From: Bacteroidales bacterium
GTDB taxonomy: Bacteria > Bacteroidota > Bacteroidia > Bacteroidales > Muribaculaceae
Reading direction: 5' to 3'
Assembly: GCA_014800525.1 (NCBI GenBank)
Contig: JAAVFV010000016.1
Coordinates: 1 to 64,000 of the forward strand
Length of the DNA: 64,000 nucleotides
The first letter of the stretch is position 1; every line of letters starts with the position of its first letter. Of this stretch, positions 50,670-59,897 are shown piece after piece. The position numbers and the translations under genes were made by a program. The notes below the pieces were generated by a model. It was not told where the DNA came from. It made no database searches and was given only the letters and a program-made list of their open reading frames with translations.

Positions 50670-52106
50670 TCAGGCTTCTTCAGATGGTTTTCTTCTTTTA
50701 TTCTGATTACGTCTCTGAGGTCTATGGGAAGGCTGCTGGCGATTATCGTTTGGCTGCTGGCGATTATCGTTTTGCTGCTGACGATTATCGTTTTGCTGCT
50801 GACGGGGTTTTGACTGCGCGCCGGAACCCTCATTCTGGCGTTGACGCTGGGCCTGACCCTGATTTGCCTTTGAATTACCTTGATTCCCTCTTGGATTTCC
50901 CTGATTCTTCTGTTTATCATTAGGCTTGGGAGCGTTCTCCTTCGGAGGCGTTCTATCTCCACGCGACTGTCGGTCAGACTTCTCCTGCTTGGAACCCTTG
51001 CTTCCCAGCGACTGCTGATTTCCCTTCTTCTTCGCCTTTTTCGACTTATCGAAGCGAGTGAGACTTTCCTGTTCCACCAGATCGATATATTCTTTCTGCT
51101 GTATAGCCTCCTTACCGGGAGCCTCAAGGGCATCGACCTTTATACCCTGACGGTTGAGGGCCATGATTTCAAATGCTCTGGAAGCAGGGATTGTCACCAA
51201 GTTAGCCGGAATATTCTTATCGGTGGAGTAGGTCACGGTACGCGCAAGAATATCGGGCTTGAAGAAATAATAATCGGTATCCTTGGTCTCGAGAACAGCA
51301 TCCTTCGGCGGCATCTTCTTGTTTGCCTCCGAATAAGTGTCTATTTCAAAATTAAGACAGCATTTAAGCTTTGCGCATTGTCCGGCGAGCTTCTGAGGAT
51401 TCATGGAGAGGTCTTGAAGACGGGCTGCGCCTGTGCCGACCGACACGAAATGATTCATCCAGGTGGAGCAACATAGCGGACGGCCGCAAGGACCGATTCC
51501 TCCGATGCGTCCCGCTTCCTGGCGGGCGCCGATCTGCTTCATCTCGATGCGGATCTTGAATGTATCGGCCAGGATACGGATGAGCTTACGGAAATCGACG
51601 CGCTCATCTGCTATATAATAGAAAATGGCCTTTCCGCCGTCGCCCTGGTATTCCACATCACCGATTTTCATGCTCAGCCCGAGTTCTTCGGCAATACGGC
51701 GGGCACGTATCATCGTGTCATGTTCCCGAGCCACGGCTTCGTCAAACTTCTCGAGGTCGCGTTCGGTGGCGATACGGAACACCTTCTTGAGTTCTGAATC
51801 ACGCGACACACCGGCACGGGCCATCTGGCGTTCCACGAGTTTACCGGTGAGGGCCACCCGGCCGATATCATGACCCGGTGCAGCCTCCACGGCCACGATA
51901 TCATCCACCTTCAGATCGAGTCCCTGAGGATTGGAATAGAATCCGGAGCGGGTGTTTTTGAACACCACCTGCACCGCATTCAGATCCGAAGCATCCGAGA
52001 TATCCGAGAGCCAGTCGGTGACTTGTATCTTACCGCGCGGACAATTCCCGCACCCTCGTTTCGGAGGGCGGGGAAACTGATTGTTCTGCTGTTCGGAATC
52101 CATCAT
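50670..52106 (-). CDS. ricT: RicT/YaaT-like PSP1 domain protein
   Basis: 478 residues. The PSP1 domain lies at about 40-240, with [45 protein letters not shown], the cysteine-rich [12 protein letters not shown] and the later KLKCCLNF. In the Ric complex of Bacillus such cysteines carry an Fe-S cluster, and the complex tunes RNase Y. The last 120 residues are low-complexity and basic ([20 protein letters not shown]), encoded by 21-nt tandem repeats. The ATG overlaps the rny stop by 4 nt, which puts a Y-complex subunit and RNase Y in one transcript. Confidence 0.85.
   Translation of the reverse strand: MMDSEQQNNQFPRPPKRGCGNCPRGKIQVTDWLSDISDASDLNAVQVVFKNTRSGFYSNPQGLDLKVDDIVAVEAAPGHDIGRVALTGKLVERQMARAGVSRDSELKKVFRIATERDLEKFDEAVAREHDTMIRARRIAEELGLSMKIGDVEYQGDGGKAIFYYIADERVDFRKLIRILADTFKIRIEMKQIGARQEAGRIGGIGPCGRPLCCSTWMNHFVSVGTGAARLQDLSMNPQKLAGQCAKLKCCLNFEIDTYSEANKKMPPKDAVLETKDTDYYFFKPDILARTVTYSTDKNIPANLVTIPASRAFEIMALNRQGIKVDALEAPGKEAIQQKEYIDLVEQESLTRFDKSKKAKKKGNQQSLGSKGSKQEKSDRQSRGDRTPPKENAPKPNDKQKNQGNPRGNQGNSKANQGQAQRQRQNEGSGAQSKPRQQQNDNRQQQNDNRQQPNDNRQQPSHRPQRRNQNKRRKPSEEA
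50732..50806. repeat. 21-bp tandem repeat in the ricT tail
   Basis: CTGCTGGCGATTATCGTTTG-like units occur about three and a half times, coding the QQQNDNR heptad repeats. The frame is kept because the unit is 21 nt. Confidence 0.75.
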
Positions 52107-53644
52107 TTAGCGAAACTTACTGCGCGGGTCTCGCGGATTACGGTGATCTTTACCTGGCCCGGATATGTGAGTTCATCCTGAATCTTCTTGGCGATTTCTG
52201 CGGAGAGCTTTTCGGTCTCTTCATCAGAGATCTTATCAGCTCCTACGATTACGCGGAGTTCGCGGCCGGCCTGTATGGCATAAGTCTTGGTGACACCGGG
52301 GTATGAGAGGGCGAGTTGTTCGAGATCATTGAGGCGTTTGATATAAGCCTCCACGATTTCGCGGCGCGCACCGGGACGGGCACCGGAGATTGCATCGCAT
52401 ACCTGAACGATTGGAGCGAGCAAGGAAGTGGGTTCCACTTCATCGTGGTGGGATCCGATAGCATTGCAGATATCGGGTTTCTCCTTGAATTTCTCTGCGA
52501 GCTTCATGCCGAACAGAGCGTGTGGCAATTCGGGCTCATCATCGGGCACTTTGCCTATATCGTGAAGCAACCCTGCGCGACGGGCTTTCTTGGGGTTGAG
52601 ACCAAGTTCGGAAGCCATCACGGCGCAAAGATTGGCTGTCTCGCGGGAATGCTGTAGAAGATTCTGACCATAGGAAGAACGGTATTTCATCTTACCGATC
52701 ATACGGATAAGTTCGGGATGAAGACCATGAATACCGAGGTCGATAGCCGTACGTTTTCCGGTTTCGATGATTTCCTCTTCCACCTGTTTGCGGACCTTAG
52801 CGACTACCTCCTCGATACGAGCCGGATGGATACGGCCGTCGACCACGAGCTGATGCAGAGCCAGACGGGCGATCTCACGGCGCACGGGATCAAATCCTGA
52901 AAGCACGATTGCCTCCGGAGTATCATCTACGATAATCTCGATCCCTGTAGCGGCCTCAAGAGCACGGATGTTGCGGCCCTCACGACCGATGATGCGTCCT
53001 TTGATCTCATCATTATCAATATGGAACACAGTCACGGAGTTTTCCACAGCCGTCTCTGTAGCAACTCTCTGAATCGACTGGATTACGATGCGTTTGGCCT
53101 CCTTGTTGGCAGTCATCTTGGCATCATCCATTATGTCGTTGATATAGCTTGCCGCAGCTGTTTTTGCCTCATCCTTGAGCGATTCCACGAGTTTCTCCTT
53201 CGCCTCATCGGCAGAGAGGCCGGAGATGCGTTCGAGCTCTTCTGTGATCTGACGGTGACGGTGGTCGATTTCTGCCTCCTTAGCCTCGATATTTGCGGCG
53301 CGGCGGTCGAGCTGATTGCGTGTGTTATCGAGTTCGGCCTTGCGTCGCTGGTTTTCGCTCTGCTGTTGGTTGAGCTGTAGTTCGCGCTGTTTTGCCCTGG
53401 CTTCGGCGTTCTGAGCTTTCTGGAGTTTGGAGTTGGCATTGCGTTCGGCCTCATTGATGATCTTGAGCTCTTCCTCCTTAGCCTTCAGCATAGACTTCTC
53501 CTTGATCACCTCGGCCTCGCGGTTGGCCTCATCTATGATGATATTGGCACGCGAAGCGGCGTTGCGCTTGCTTACCATTGTCGCTACCACATATCCGGCA
53601 ATTGCCGTTGCGATAGCTATTATAATCCATATTGCTGTTCCCAT
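52103..53644 (-). CDS. rny: Ribonuclease Y
   Basis: 513 residues. N-terminal membrane anchor [22 protein letters not shown], a long coiled coil (about 30-170), KH domain with [21 protein letters not shown], then an HD domain with [21 protein letters not shown] and [11 protein letters not shown]. This is the membrane-bound endoribonuclease that starts mRNA decay. It overlaps ricT by 4 nt and follows zapA after a 230-nt gap. Confidence 0.95.
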   Translation of the reverse strand: MGTAIWIIIAIATAIAGYVVATMVSKRNAASRANIIIDEANREAEVIKEKSMLKAKEEELKIINEAERNANSKLQKAQNAEARAKQRELQLNQQQSENQRRKAELDNTRNQLDRRAANIEAKEAEIDHRHRQITEELERISGLSADEAKEKLVESLKDEAKTAAASYINDIMDDAKMTANKEAKRIVIQSIQRVATETAVENSVTVFHIDNDEIKGRIIGREGRNIRALEAATGIEIIVDDTPEAIVLSGFDPVRREIARLALHQLVVDGRIHPARIEEVVAKVRKQVEEEIIETGKRTAIDLGIHGLHPELIRMIGKMKYRSSYGQNLLQHSRETANLCAVMASELGLNPKKARRAGLLHDIGKVPDDEPELPHALFGMKLAEKFKEKPDICNAIGSHHDEVEPTSLLAPIVQVCDAISGARPGARREIVEAYIKRLNDLEQLALSYPGVTKTYAIQAGRELRVIVGADKISDEETEKLSAEIAKKIQDELTYPGQVKITVIRETRAVSFAK

Positions 53645-53875
53645 GGTTAGTTGTTATAATTGTTTTATATAATGTTTGAAATATTATTCTATCCTTTGAT
53701 GAAGTGAAATATAATGCTGGTAAAATATAATACTAATGCACTACTTCCGATCAATCCACCTATAGGTACGGGGAAGGGCGCATACGCAAAGAAGCAGAGA
53801 GTCTATCCGGATAAGGAGAGACACTCTGAGATTGAATGCAAGAATGAGAAAGTGTGAAGAACGGCGGATGAGGGG
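53645..53875 (-). ncRNA. Structured 230-nt gap between zapA and rny, ncRNA candidate
   Basis: On the minus strand it holds CAGAGTGTCTCTCCTTATCC followed by GGATAGACTCTCTG, a stem with a TATCCGGATA centre. GC content is higher here than at the rny end of the gap. In Proteobacteria the 6S RNA gene lies beside zapA, so a 6S-like RNA is a thought, but no conserved bubble was confirmed. Confidence 0.25.
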
Positions 53876-54196
53876 TTATCTTTTATCTATTCCGTCTTTA
53901 TCTTTATCTAATTTTGATATCTCGGCTTCGACATCAGCAATTTCAGTCTCCACCATCGCCATGGCTTTCTTGTGGATAGCCACAAGATCGGTGTAATATT
54001 CGGCATAACGATATACCATCATTGCCAGAATCTGGCGTTCGTCACGGCGCGGATATTCCAATTGCCATTTAGAGAAGAGGGAATTGATTTCCTCTTCCAC
54101 ATCGCGGACAAAATCCTGACGGTCGAACGCTACGTTCAGCGTAATAAGCTGACCGGCTATATTGATATCAATATTTACTTTCTCTGAATCTTCCAT
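53876..54196 (-). CDS. zapA: Cell division protein ZapA
   Basis: 106 residues: KVNIDINIAGQLITLNV, FVRDVEEEINSLFSKWQLEYP, QILAMMVYRYAEYYTDL and a C-terminal coiled coil (METEIADVEAEISKL). ZapA bundles FtsZ filaments at the division ring. It is 21 nt from the coiled-coil gene upstream, which may be its partner. Confidence 0.85.
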   Translation of the reverse strand: MEDSEKVNIDINIAGQLITLNVAFDRQDFVRDVEEEINSLFSKWQLEYPRRDERQILAMMVYRYAEYYTDLVAIHKKAMAMVETEIADVEAEISKLDKDKDGIDKR

Positions 54197-54217
54197 CGCA
54201 ATATCAGATTCGTGGCC

Positions 54218-54511
54218 TTATTCCTTCAGCATCTCGATGCAGCGGTCGATATTCCGGATTAGTCCGGAGATAATGCGACGTGTTTCGATGATGGTATCGG
54301 GGTTATCGGCCAGACGATGCGACACGGCAAGGAATTCAGCATCGAGTTTTGCCCGGTCGCGCTCCGTGGTTAGATCGGAGACTTCACGTCTTAGTACCTG
54401 CACATCCTCCCTAAGCTCCCTGTTTTCCTCCCGCAACGATTCCACACGCTCCGAAAGGTCGCTGATCCGGCTTTGCAGCTCTTCGATAACAGATATGAGG
54501 GAAGTGGCCAT
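54218..54511 (-). CDS. Small coiled-coil protein, possibly ZapB-like partner
   Basis: 97 residues, almost all heptad coiled coil (IEELQSRISDLSERVESLREENRELREDVQVL), then a short C-terminal helix (ETRRIISGLIRNIDRCIEML). No enzymatic motif. Its position just upstream of zapA in the same transcript suggests a division role like ZapB, which is inference from context. Confidence 0.7.
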   Translation of the reverse strand: MATSLISVIEELQSRISDLSERVESLREENRELREDVQVLRREVSDLTTERDRAKLDAEFLAVSHRLADNPDTIIETRRIISGLIRNIDRCIEMLKE

Positions 54512-54584
54512 CGATACTTTTTTTATCAGCTAATTACAAAATTAATGAAAAAGAGCGATACCTGCAATAGGTAGTCCGCGAGGG

Positions 54585-57434
54585 TTAATACCACTGTATA
54601 CCGTTGTTATTGGTGGAACGCTTGTCGTATTTAAGGTCTTTGAGGAGCGATGACTTCACGGCGATATGGAAGTTATAGCTCTTGTACGGACCGACAGGCA
54701 CGAATGAAGCGGTCATTGTGAAACAGTGGAGATCACGCGACACGGAGCAGTTCATATAGGCCAATTTATGTAGATCGAAGTCATAGGAAGCGGAGAGGGA
54801 GAAATTCCAGTTCTTTGTCGGTCGGATAGACCCATTGAATGAAAGATTCTGATTCCATCGGCCATCATACTCCATCTTCGCGGGATTAAACTGGCCATAG
54901 CCATAGCTTACGGAATAGTTTACCGAGAAGCTCCACGGACAATCCCATTTAGCATAGCCATCTTCTCCCTCCTCAGGTAATGCAGGCTCGCGGCGTCTGC
55001 TCTTTGCAGATGCCAGACCGTTGAAAGAATCAGCTTCCTCTTCACCGGTGTCTTCGCCTTCGGTATCAGAATCGGCCGAAGAGGTGTTGTTGGTGGTATT
55101 TTTTTTCTTGCGGAAAGTATCGTTGTTGAAGGTATAGGAGAAGGATGTTCCTGCCGAAGCAAGTCGGAAGAGCCCTTTTCCTGCAGCCAGACGTGTTTTA
55201 TTCAGCTTTACGGGCGAACCGCCAGCGGTCAGTCCGTAGATATATGGATCCCAGGTAGAGTTGATGTTGAGGTTGAAATTCTTCATCAGACGAAGCAATA
55301 CGCTTGCCTGAAGAGGGGAGAGACGCAGAGAATCAGCCGCGAAGTTATAGCTCTGGGAGAACTGAAGGTTTTCAATGAGTGATACCTTCTTAACGCCGGT
55401 GGAATCTTTATCGCTCTTCACCTTCATCTCAAGGTTATTCGACAATCCCCAGGACACGGATGCTGCCTTTCCGGAGGGTGCGGTGCCGAAGATACCATGA
55501 GAGAAGTAAGAATACTGGCGGCGGTTAAGATTTCCGGCCTGGTCGGTATAGACATAATAGTCGTAAGAACCCCACATCGGGTTGGAGAAATCAGGCTGAT
55601 AATCGAATGAGATGGTAGGGGTCATCACGTGACGGATCATCTGGACCTTATCACCTAAGAAGCTGAGGGGTTTATAGAAACCATAAAGCTTCGTGTCGAA
55701 TGCCATTCCGACATGGAAATCAAAGGAGTTATAGAAACCGTAAGTAGTATCCTGCACCTCTCGGGATGCCTGTGTATCCCATTGGCGACGAATCTTGGAG
55801 GTATACATTCGGTCGTTGAATGTAATATTGGGGGAGAGATTGAGATAGTTGAAAATAGAGAAGGTGGCACTTACCGGGATATTATGCCGCATACCGTTAC
55901 GCCAGTCCTTGATAAGGCTCTTCTTGAAGAATTGATCCTGATGAGCAGTAAGTGAATTCTGGAATTGGCCGGAATAAGACATCTTGATTTTCTCATACCA
56001 TTTCTCTCCGCCTACGGCTTTCTTGCGTTTAAACGGCGAGAGCTGACTCATCGTAATAGTCAGGTTGGGGAAAGAAACGGCGAGGGTAGAATCCTGACTT
56101 CTCTGAGTGATATTGGCAGTGGCCGATACACTCCATTTTGAGTTGGGAATACGATATGTAAGGTTTACGGAAGACGACTTAGTGTTCTCCGTAAATGCAT
56201 TGCTATAATAAGAATTCAGGTCGTTTCTTGAATAACCGGATGTGGCAAAGTTCACCGAAGCAGAGAATGATAGGTTGGGATTTGCCTTTGCATCCTGAGA
56301 ATGACTCCAGATCACCTGGAAGTTTTTCATTTTCATATAGTCGGGCATTCCCTTATCTCCGGTGATGGTGGTGAGGTAGGAGATATCGAAATTACCGCGG
56401 TAGCGATAGCGTTTCACATACGATGAATGGGCGTTGATACCCCACGAACCTTTGGTATATATCTCCCCGCGAAGAGCAAGATCAACATTATCGTTTATTG
56501 CAAAATAATAACCTCCATCGCGCAGGTAGAAGCCGCGGTTGTAATCATCACCAAAAGAGGGGAAGATCACACCCGAAGAATACTTATCCGAGAACGGGAA
56601 ATAGCCGAACGGGAGGGCAAGGGGAAGAGGAATTCCGAGGAGGACCATATAACCGGGGCCTGTTACCACATCCTTTTTGGGACGCACCTTAGCACGGGTG
56701 AGCTGAAAATAGAAATGGGGGTGTTCGTGGTCGTCGCAGGTGGTGTAGCGGCCATCTTCCACAAAGAAAGAGCCGTCTTCCATTTTCTTGGCGCGTCCGC
56801 CGGTGAGGAAGCCATCCTGCTGTTCGGTTATTACGTTGGTGATGTATCCCCGTTCGGTCTTGAAGTTATAAGCCATAGACTCCGACTCATACTGACCGCT
56901 TTTATCCTGGAATACGGGGTTTCCCTGACGCTCGCCGATGGAGTCGATCACCCCTGTGGCATAGACCATGGAAGAATCCATTTCCATACGGATCTCCTCA
57001 GCTTTTACCTGGAACGAACCGTACTGCACATCAGATGAACCATATAGGTATGCGTTATTTTGACCGATAATAAGTAGGGAGTCCTTGGCCGAGAATGTTA
57101 CGGCATCGTTAATATCCGACTTGTCGCGGCGAATCTTAGATAAGTCTTCTCGATAGACAGTGACCGGCATTGAATCTCCGGAGATGGAATCGCGGGGTCC
57201 TGAAGATCGTTTTGCCGAATATCGGCGTCCGGAAGTGGTATCGAGAATAGTCGAATCTGGAAGCCATACGGAATCGGCCGCCATGCCTGTCGAATCTGAA
57301 TCGTCGGCTCTGGTGGCTGCAGAATCGGGAGTGAACTCCGACTGGGAGTAAGCGAACCCGAAGATAAGCAAAACAAGTATATATAGGAGTAATCGCCTCA
57401 AGTGTGTCTGGTGGTTGATCCGGATAGCAGGCAT
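54585..57434 (-). CDS. lptD: LptD-like LPS assembly outer-membrane protein
   Basis: 949 residues. Signal (LLLYILVLLIFGFAYS), an OstA/LptA-like N-terminal beta-jellyroll (NDAVTFSAKDSLLIIGQNNAYLYGSSDVQYG, EIRMEMDSSMVYATGV), then FFVEDGRYTTCDDHEHPHFYFQLTRAKVRPKKDVVTGPGY and a long beta barrel. The Bacteroidota type lacks the C-terminal disulphide pattern of E. coli. It inserts lipopolysaccharide in the outer leaflet with LptE. Single gene with a good promoter. Confidence 0.9.
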   Translation of the reverse strand: MPAIRINHQTHLRRLLLYILVLLIFGFAYSQSEFTPDSAATRADDSDSTGMAADSVWLPDSTILDTTSGRRYSAKRSSGPRDSISGDSMPVTVYREDLSKIRRDKSDINDAVTFSAKDSLLIIGQNNAYLYGSSDVQYGSFQVKAEEIRMEMDSSMVYATGVIDSIGERQGNPVFQDKSGQYESESMAYNFKTERGYITNVITEQQDGFLTGGRAKKMEDGSFFVEDGRYTTCDDHEHPHFYFQLTRAKVRPKKDVVTGPGYMVLLGIPLPLALPFGYFPFSDKYSSGVIFPSFGDDYNRGFYLRDGGYYFAINDNVDLALRGEIYTKGSWGINAHSSYVKRYRYRGNFDISYLTTITGDKGMPDYMKMKNFQVIWSHSQDAKANPNLSFSASVNFATSGYSRNDLNSYYSNAFTENTKSSSVNLTYRIPNSKWSVSATANITQRSQDSTLAVSFPNLTITMSQLSPFKRKKAVGGEKWYEKIKMSYSGQFQNSLTAHQDQFFKKSLIKDWRNGMRHNIPVSATFSIFNYLNLSPNITFNDRMYTSKIRRQWDTQASREVQDTTYGFYNSFDFHVGMAFDTKLYGFYKPLSFLGDKVQMIRHVMTPTISFDYQPDFSNPMWGSYDYYVYTDQAGNLNRRQYSYFSHGIFGTAPSGKAASVSWGLSNNLEMKVKSDKDSTGVKKVSLIENLQFSQSYNFAADSLRLSPLQASVLLRLMKNFNLNINSTWDPYIYGLTAGGSPVKLNKTRLAAGKGLFRLASAGTSFSYTFNNDTFRKKKNTTNNTSSADSDTEGEDTGEEEADSFNGLASAKSRRREPALPEEGEDGYAKWDCPWSFSVNYSVSYGYGQFNPAKMEYDGRWNQNLSFNGSIRPTKNWNFSLSASYDFDLHKLAYMNCSVSRDLHCFTMTASFVPVGPYKSYNFHIAVKSSLLKDLKYDKRSTNNNGIQWY

Positions 57435-57530
57435 TCAGCTTATGGAGAGTGTCGGGGTCCGGAAAATGATCTATTCATTTAACGTAGAAAATCCCGATTT
57501 CGTGAATGCAATCCGGAAAAAGTCTGACTG

Positions 57531-57562
57531 CAAATTTAGCCAAAATCCGATAAACAACCAAA
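57531..57562 (-). promoter_or_regulatory. Promoter of lptD
   Basis: On the minus strand TTTG (57559-57562), a 20-nt spacer and TAAATTTG (57531-57538). Exact consensus, about 95 nt before the ATG. Confidence 0.75.
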
Positions 57563-57622
57563 TCCCTCATATAATGAGTATATAATGAGGAGTTTTACAT
57601 GGGGCCGAAAGACGGACTCTTT

Positions 57623-58177
57623 TTATTCGAAGAGGGAATGGAGGGCCTTAAAACGAGCTAAGGAGTCGGGCCCGAAGTGGGCCATCGATCTTTCTACTTC
57701 TTCAAGAGTTTTCTCGCGACGGATATCTCCGGATTTGCTGAAAAACTTATCGGCATAGCAGATAGCTTTTTCTTCCGGAGAGAGGGGGAGCATGTCGACA
57801 GCAGGCAGGGGTAAGTTTTGATGCCGGATTTCTTCCGCTGTAAGTCCCGAGCCGGTGTGACGTTCGCATACGAGGGCATGTTTCGGAAGATTTTCCGCAC
57901 GTAAAATCGCTCCCCCTTCGAGTCCATGACGGATATATGGCTCCGTGCCGTGACAATGGATTCCGGGAGCATTGCATCGGAAGATACCGATATCATGAAG
58001 CATGGCTGCTTCAGATATGAAACCGATATCAAGAGATTGTCCGGTTTTTGCCTCATAACGGCGGGCGCATTCAATGGCTTTATCGCGAACGAGTTCACTA
58101 TGGATGATAAGCTCTTCACGGAGTTGCTCCATTCCAGGAGCAGAATAATACTTATCTATAATTGAATAGGGATTCAT
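57623..58177 (-). CDS. HD-domain phosphohydrolase, small
   Basis: 184 residues. HD motif AAMLHDIGIFRC with an N-terminal histidine in IIHSELVRDKAIECA and a later HALVCERHTGSGL and ICYADKFFSK, the metal-ligand pattern of the HD superfamily. Such small proteins are often nucleotide phosphohydrolases. Substrate unknown. Single gene on the minus strand, between ilvE and lptD. Confidence 0.8.
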   Translation of the reverse strand: MNPYSIIDKYYSAPGMEQLREELIIHSELVRDKAIECARRYEAKTGQSLDIGFISEAAMLHDIGIFRCNAPGIHCHGTEPYIRHGLEGGAILRAENLPKHALVCERHTGSGLTAEEIRHQNLPLPAVDMLPLSPEEKAICYADKFFSKSGDIRREKTLEEVERSMAHFGPDSLARFKALHSLFE

Positions 58178-58255
58178 GCAAAGAGGAAATAATGTGGAAC
58201 TTCAGCGGCCTTCGGCGCGCTGCACAGGACGAGCTTCGCGCTAACCCTGAATTAG

Positions 58256-58291
58256 AAATGAGCATTATGAAAAGACTCATAATGCTCATTT
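58256..58291 (-). terminator. Terminator of ilvE
   Basis: 15-bp perfect stem AAATGAGCATTATGA / TCATAATGCTCATTT. On the minus strand it ends in TTTCTAATT, 28 nt after the ilvE stop. Confidence 0.75.
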
Positions 58292-58318
58292 ATCTCTTAT
58301 ATCTTAAGTTCTCTGCTT

Positions 58319-59353
58319 TCAAGCTTCAGTCTCGATGATCTCACACCAGTTGTGGGTATCGGGAGCCTCGCCATACTGGATAGCGCGGAGGGCGTTATAG
58401 AGCATAGTTGATTTCGGACCTGCCTCACCGGTGGTGTAGACAAATTTGCGGCCGTTGTCGAGATCGTGTATCTCCGCGATGGGGGAAATCACAGCTGCCG
58501 TGCCACAGTTGCCTACTTCCTCGAAGGTTTCGAGTTCCTCATAAGGAATCTGGCGTTCCTCAACAGTCATTCCGAGATCAGCAGCGATCTGACGGATGCT
58601 CTTGTTGGTGATGGAAGGAAGGATAGAGGGGCTTGCGGGAGTGATATATGAGTTATCGCGGATTCCGAAGAAGTTGGCGGCACCGGCCTCATCGAGATAT
58701 TTCTTTTCCTTGGGGTCGAGATAAACCATAACGGAATAGCCGAGCTCATGAGCCTTCTCACCGGCCACGAGAGAAGCAGCATAGTTGCCGCCTACCTTGA
58801 TGGAACCGGTTCCCTTGGGAGCAACGCGGTCGTATTCGCGGCTCATGCACACCTTCGTAGGCTTGAAACCCTCCTTGAAGTAGGGGCCTACAGGGCTTAC
58901 GAGCATGATCACCATGTATTCATCAGCAGGTTTTACACCGACGCGGGGTGAGAGACCGATTTCAAGCGGACGGATGTAGAGGGAGGCTCCGGTGCCATAT
59001 GGAGGGATGAAGCGTTCGTTAAGTTTCACCACCTTTCTTACCATCTCGCAGAAGAGTTCAACGGGCATAGGCTGCATACCGATTCCTTCCGCAGAACGGA
59101 TGAAACGTTTAGCGTTTTCTTCCATTCGGAATACGCGGACTTTGCCATCGACGCCACGGAAAGCCTTGAGGCCTTCGAATGATTCCTGACCATAGTGGAG
59201 ACAGGTAGCGGCGATGTGGAGAGGGACATACTCTGAATCGCTTACCTGAATTTCACCCCATTCTCCGTTTTTATAAGTGCATCTTACGTTGTAATCTGTC
59301 GGTACATAGCCGAAGGGAAGTTTATCCCATTCAAGATCGGGCTGCTGTTTCAT
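58319..59353 (-). CDS. ilvE: Branched-chain amino acid aminotransferase
   Basis: 344 residues of PLP fold type IV: LHYGQESFEGLKAFRGVDG, RPLEIGLSPRVGV, the lysine region GTGSIKVGGNYAASL, and a final EVGNCGTAAVISPI. It transfers the amino group between glutamate and the 2-oxo acids of Leu, Ile and Val. Bacterial class II (BCAT2-like) type. Single gene. Confidence 0.93.
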   Translation of the reverse strand: MKQQPDLEWDKLPFGYVPTDYNVRCTYKNGEWGEIQVSDSEYVPLHIAATCLHYGQESFEGLKAFRGVDGKVRVFRMEENAKRFIRSAEGIGMQPMPVELFCEMVRKVVKLNERFIPPYGTGASLYIRPLEIGLSPRVGVKPADEYMVIMLVSPVGPYFKEGFKPTKVCMSREYDRVAPKGTGSIKVGGNYAASLVAGEKAHELGYSVMVYLDPKEKKYLDEAGAANFFGIRDNSYITPASPSILPSITNKSIRQIAADLGMTVEERQIPYEELETFEEVGNCGTAAVISPIAEIHDLDNGRKFVYTTGEAGPKSTMLYNALRAIQYGEAPDTHNWCEIIETEA

Positions 59354-59446
59354 ATCAGTTTTGTGTTAAGTGTCTATGGTAATAGATATTATGATTTGAA
59401 TTAACTGTTTAAAAAGAACCGTTATCAGCTGCCCATAACATTCGGA

Positions 59447-59776
59447 TCAGATGGCGACCTTGCAAGTGATCGACCCGGTCTTGACTATGTAGACTCCGTG
59501 GGCCGGAAGCTGCAGGCGGGATGTGCCGGCGGGAATATTCTCCGAAATGAGGAGACGTCCCAGAATGGTGAATACCTGAATCTTAACGCTATGATTTGAG
59601 CTGATTATAAGTGCATTGCCGGAGGTTTTGATTTCCAGTTCGGATTCTTTGAACACGGATTTGGCATCGACAACCTCAGTACGGACCAGTTCCCATTTCA
59701 GTGCGGCCATAGCGGGTATTGCCGGGATTAAAGATCCCAACAAAACACAAAAGGGTATGAGCGCACGGATACGCAT
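59447..59776 (-). CDS. Mini secreted protein made mostly of a T9SS-like C-terminal domain
   Basis: 109 residues. Signal MRIRALIPFCVLLGSLIPAIPAMA, a 30-residue linker, then a domain with IQVFTILGRLLISENIPAG and LPAHGVYIVKTGS, the pattern of type A sorting domains (hydrophobic strand, GRLL/V..., G.Y.V). There is nothing else to be carried, so it may be a remnant of a larger exported protein or a peptide exported on its own. Upstream of ilvE is the rpsA terminator; it appears alone. Confidence 0.6.
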   Translation of the reverse strand: MRIRALIPFCVLLGSLIPAIPAMAALKWELVRTEVVDAKSVFKESELEIKTSGNALIISSNHSVKIQVFTILGRLLISENIPAGTSRLQLPAHGVYIVKTGSITCKVAI

Positions 59777-59822
59777 GGTTCGATACTATTTCTATGGTAA
59801 AATTAATAAATTCCTTTGTAAT

Positions 59823-59856
59823 AAAAAAGAAACGCCTCCGGAAAATCCGGAGGCGT
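59823..59856 (-). terminator. Terminator of rpsA
   Basis: ACGCCTCCGGA / TCCGGAGGCGT with a 3-nt loop. On the minus strand it is followed by TTCTTTTTTAT. Confidence 0.9.
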
Positions 59857-59897
59857 CTTGATGATATTGCAATCTGGCAATAATGGAGGGGGAGGGA

